Origin: Actinomycetes bacterium
GTDB lineage: Bacteria > Actinomycetota > Actinomycetes > Propionibacteriales > Propionibacteriaceae
Direction: 5' to 3'
Assembly (NCBI GenBank): GCA_023419175.1
Contig: JAEZYG010000093.1
Span: forward strand, 1-14,075
Length of the DNA: 14,075 nt
Below, piece after piece: positions 13,569-14,075 of the stretch; position 1 is the stretch's first letter; every line of letters starts with the position of its first letter. The position numbers and the translations under genes were made by a program. The notes below the pieces were generated by a model. The model did not search any database, was not told the DNA's origin, and saw only the letters and a program-made list of their open reading frames with translations.

Positions 13569-14075
13569 TCAGGCAGATGTCCGTGTGGGCAGTAGCTTCG
13601 GATATGCCGAGTGGACGCCCTTCGCCACCACAGTGGCGAGAATCGCCTTGATTGCATCGCCGATCAGGAAAGGGATATTGGCTGCTAAGGCGGCTTTAAG
13701 GGAAAGCCCTTGGACGATCATCAAACCGATAGCTCCGCATCCGTAGAGGATTATATAGGAGGCGATGATATTGAAGATTAGGGCTTTGACAAGGGGGAAT
13801 GGAGCCTTCCAGCGGTAGGTGACGAAACCTACAACGAATGCCAAGATGACATATCCGACCAGATATCCCACGCTGGGAGCGACGAAGACGCCCAGGCCGC
13901 CTCGTCCGCCTGCAAGAAGGGGAAGTCCGAGGGCGACGAGAGCCAAAAAGAGGATGATCGAGGCTCCTCCGCGCCGTCCGCCCAAGATAGCTCCTGCGAG
14001 GATAACTCCCATGGATTGCAAGGTGATCGGGACGGTTGGTGTGGGGATGGCGAGAGGCATCAGGGCTGCCATGAT
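13569..14075 (-). CDS. bioY: BioY, biotin-binding S component (5' end beyond window)
   Basis: 168 residues are visible and the frame continues through the right edge, so some 20-40 N-terminal residues are probably missing; the first visible ATG (14072) falls where the first helix should already have begun. BioY is the membrane-embedded biotin-capturing subunit. Family motifs seen are VPITLQSMGVILAGAILGGR, GLPLLAGGRGGLGVFVAPSV and GYLVGYVI, followed by further helices and a short basic tail. Together with bioM and bioN it forms an ECF biotin transporter. No promoter or BirA-type operator can be judged because the upstream region is outside the window. Confidence 0.93.
   Translation of the reverse strand: MMAALMPLAIPTPTVPITLQSMGVILAGAILGGRRGGASIILFLALVALGLPLLAGGRGGLGVFVAPSVGYLVGYVILAFVVGFVTYRWKAPFPLVKALIFNIIASYIILYGCGAIGLMIVQGLSLKAALAANIPFLIGDAIKAILATVVAKGVHSAYPKLLPTRTSA

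Overview
The window looks like chromosomal DNA from a moderate-GC actinobacterium, most likely of the Actinomycetaceae (an Arcanobacterium/Trueperella/Gleimia-type organism). This is inferred from HtaA-domain haem proteins carrying LPxTG sortase anchors, an HmuTUV haem importer, frequent GTG starts, DtxR/IdeR-like boxes and a pyruvate:ferredoxin oxidoreductase. The last suggests an anaerobic or facultative lifestyle. The genus cannot be fixed from the sequence alone. No tRNA, rRNA, CRISPR array, transposase or prophage gene was seen. Coding density is high and the longest gene-free stretch is 282 bp.

Layout. (1) Positions 1-1928, minus strand: a GltD-type FAD/NAD(P)H oxidoreductase with a C-terminal ferredoxin-like domain, translationally coupled to the 5' end of nifJ, which runs off the left edge. 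(2) Positions 2127-3645, minus strand: a YihY/BrkB-family membrane protein followed by a small MTH1187/YkoF-like thiamine-binding protein and a clear rho-independent terminator. (3) Positions 3849-8635, plus strand: a haem-uptake operon headed by a DtxR-like box. It encodes a cell-wall-anchored HtaA-domain protein, the haem-binding lipoprotein HmuT, the permease HmuU and the ATPase HmuV; the last three overlap or abut. (4) Positions 8679-11331, minus strand: a second, larger LPxTG protein with three HtaA-like domains, converging on hmuV at a shared terminator hairpin. (5) Positions 11332-11613: a divergent regulatory region with a second DtxR-like box and a perfect 14-bp palindrome. (6) Positions 11614-12252, plus strand: a small FNO/COG2085-type NAD(P)-binding oxidoreductase. 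(7) Positions 12254 to the right edge, minus strand: the ECF biotin transporter bioY-bioM-bioN, with bioY cut by the edge.

How it fits together. The core is an iron-regulated haem acquisition locus. Two wall-anchored HtaA proteins would capture haem outside the membrane and pass it to HmuT, which retains the His, Tyr and Arg expected of haem-ligating HmuT proteins; HmuUV would then import it. This resembles the corynebacterial htaA-hmuTUV locus, but both surface proteins here use sortase anchors. No haem oxygenase or sortase gene lies in the window. The points most worth a second look are the differing haem-ligand positions across the HtaA domains, the matched DtxR-like boxes, and an FNO-like reductase that shares a putative iron-controlled intergenic region with a haem receptor.
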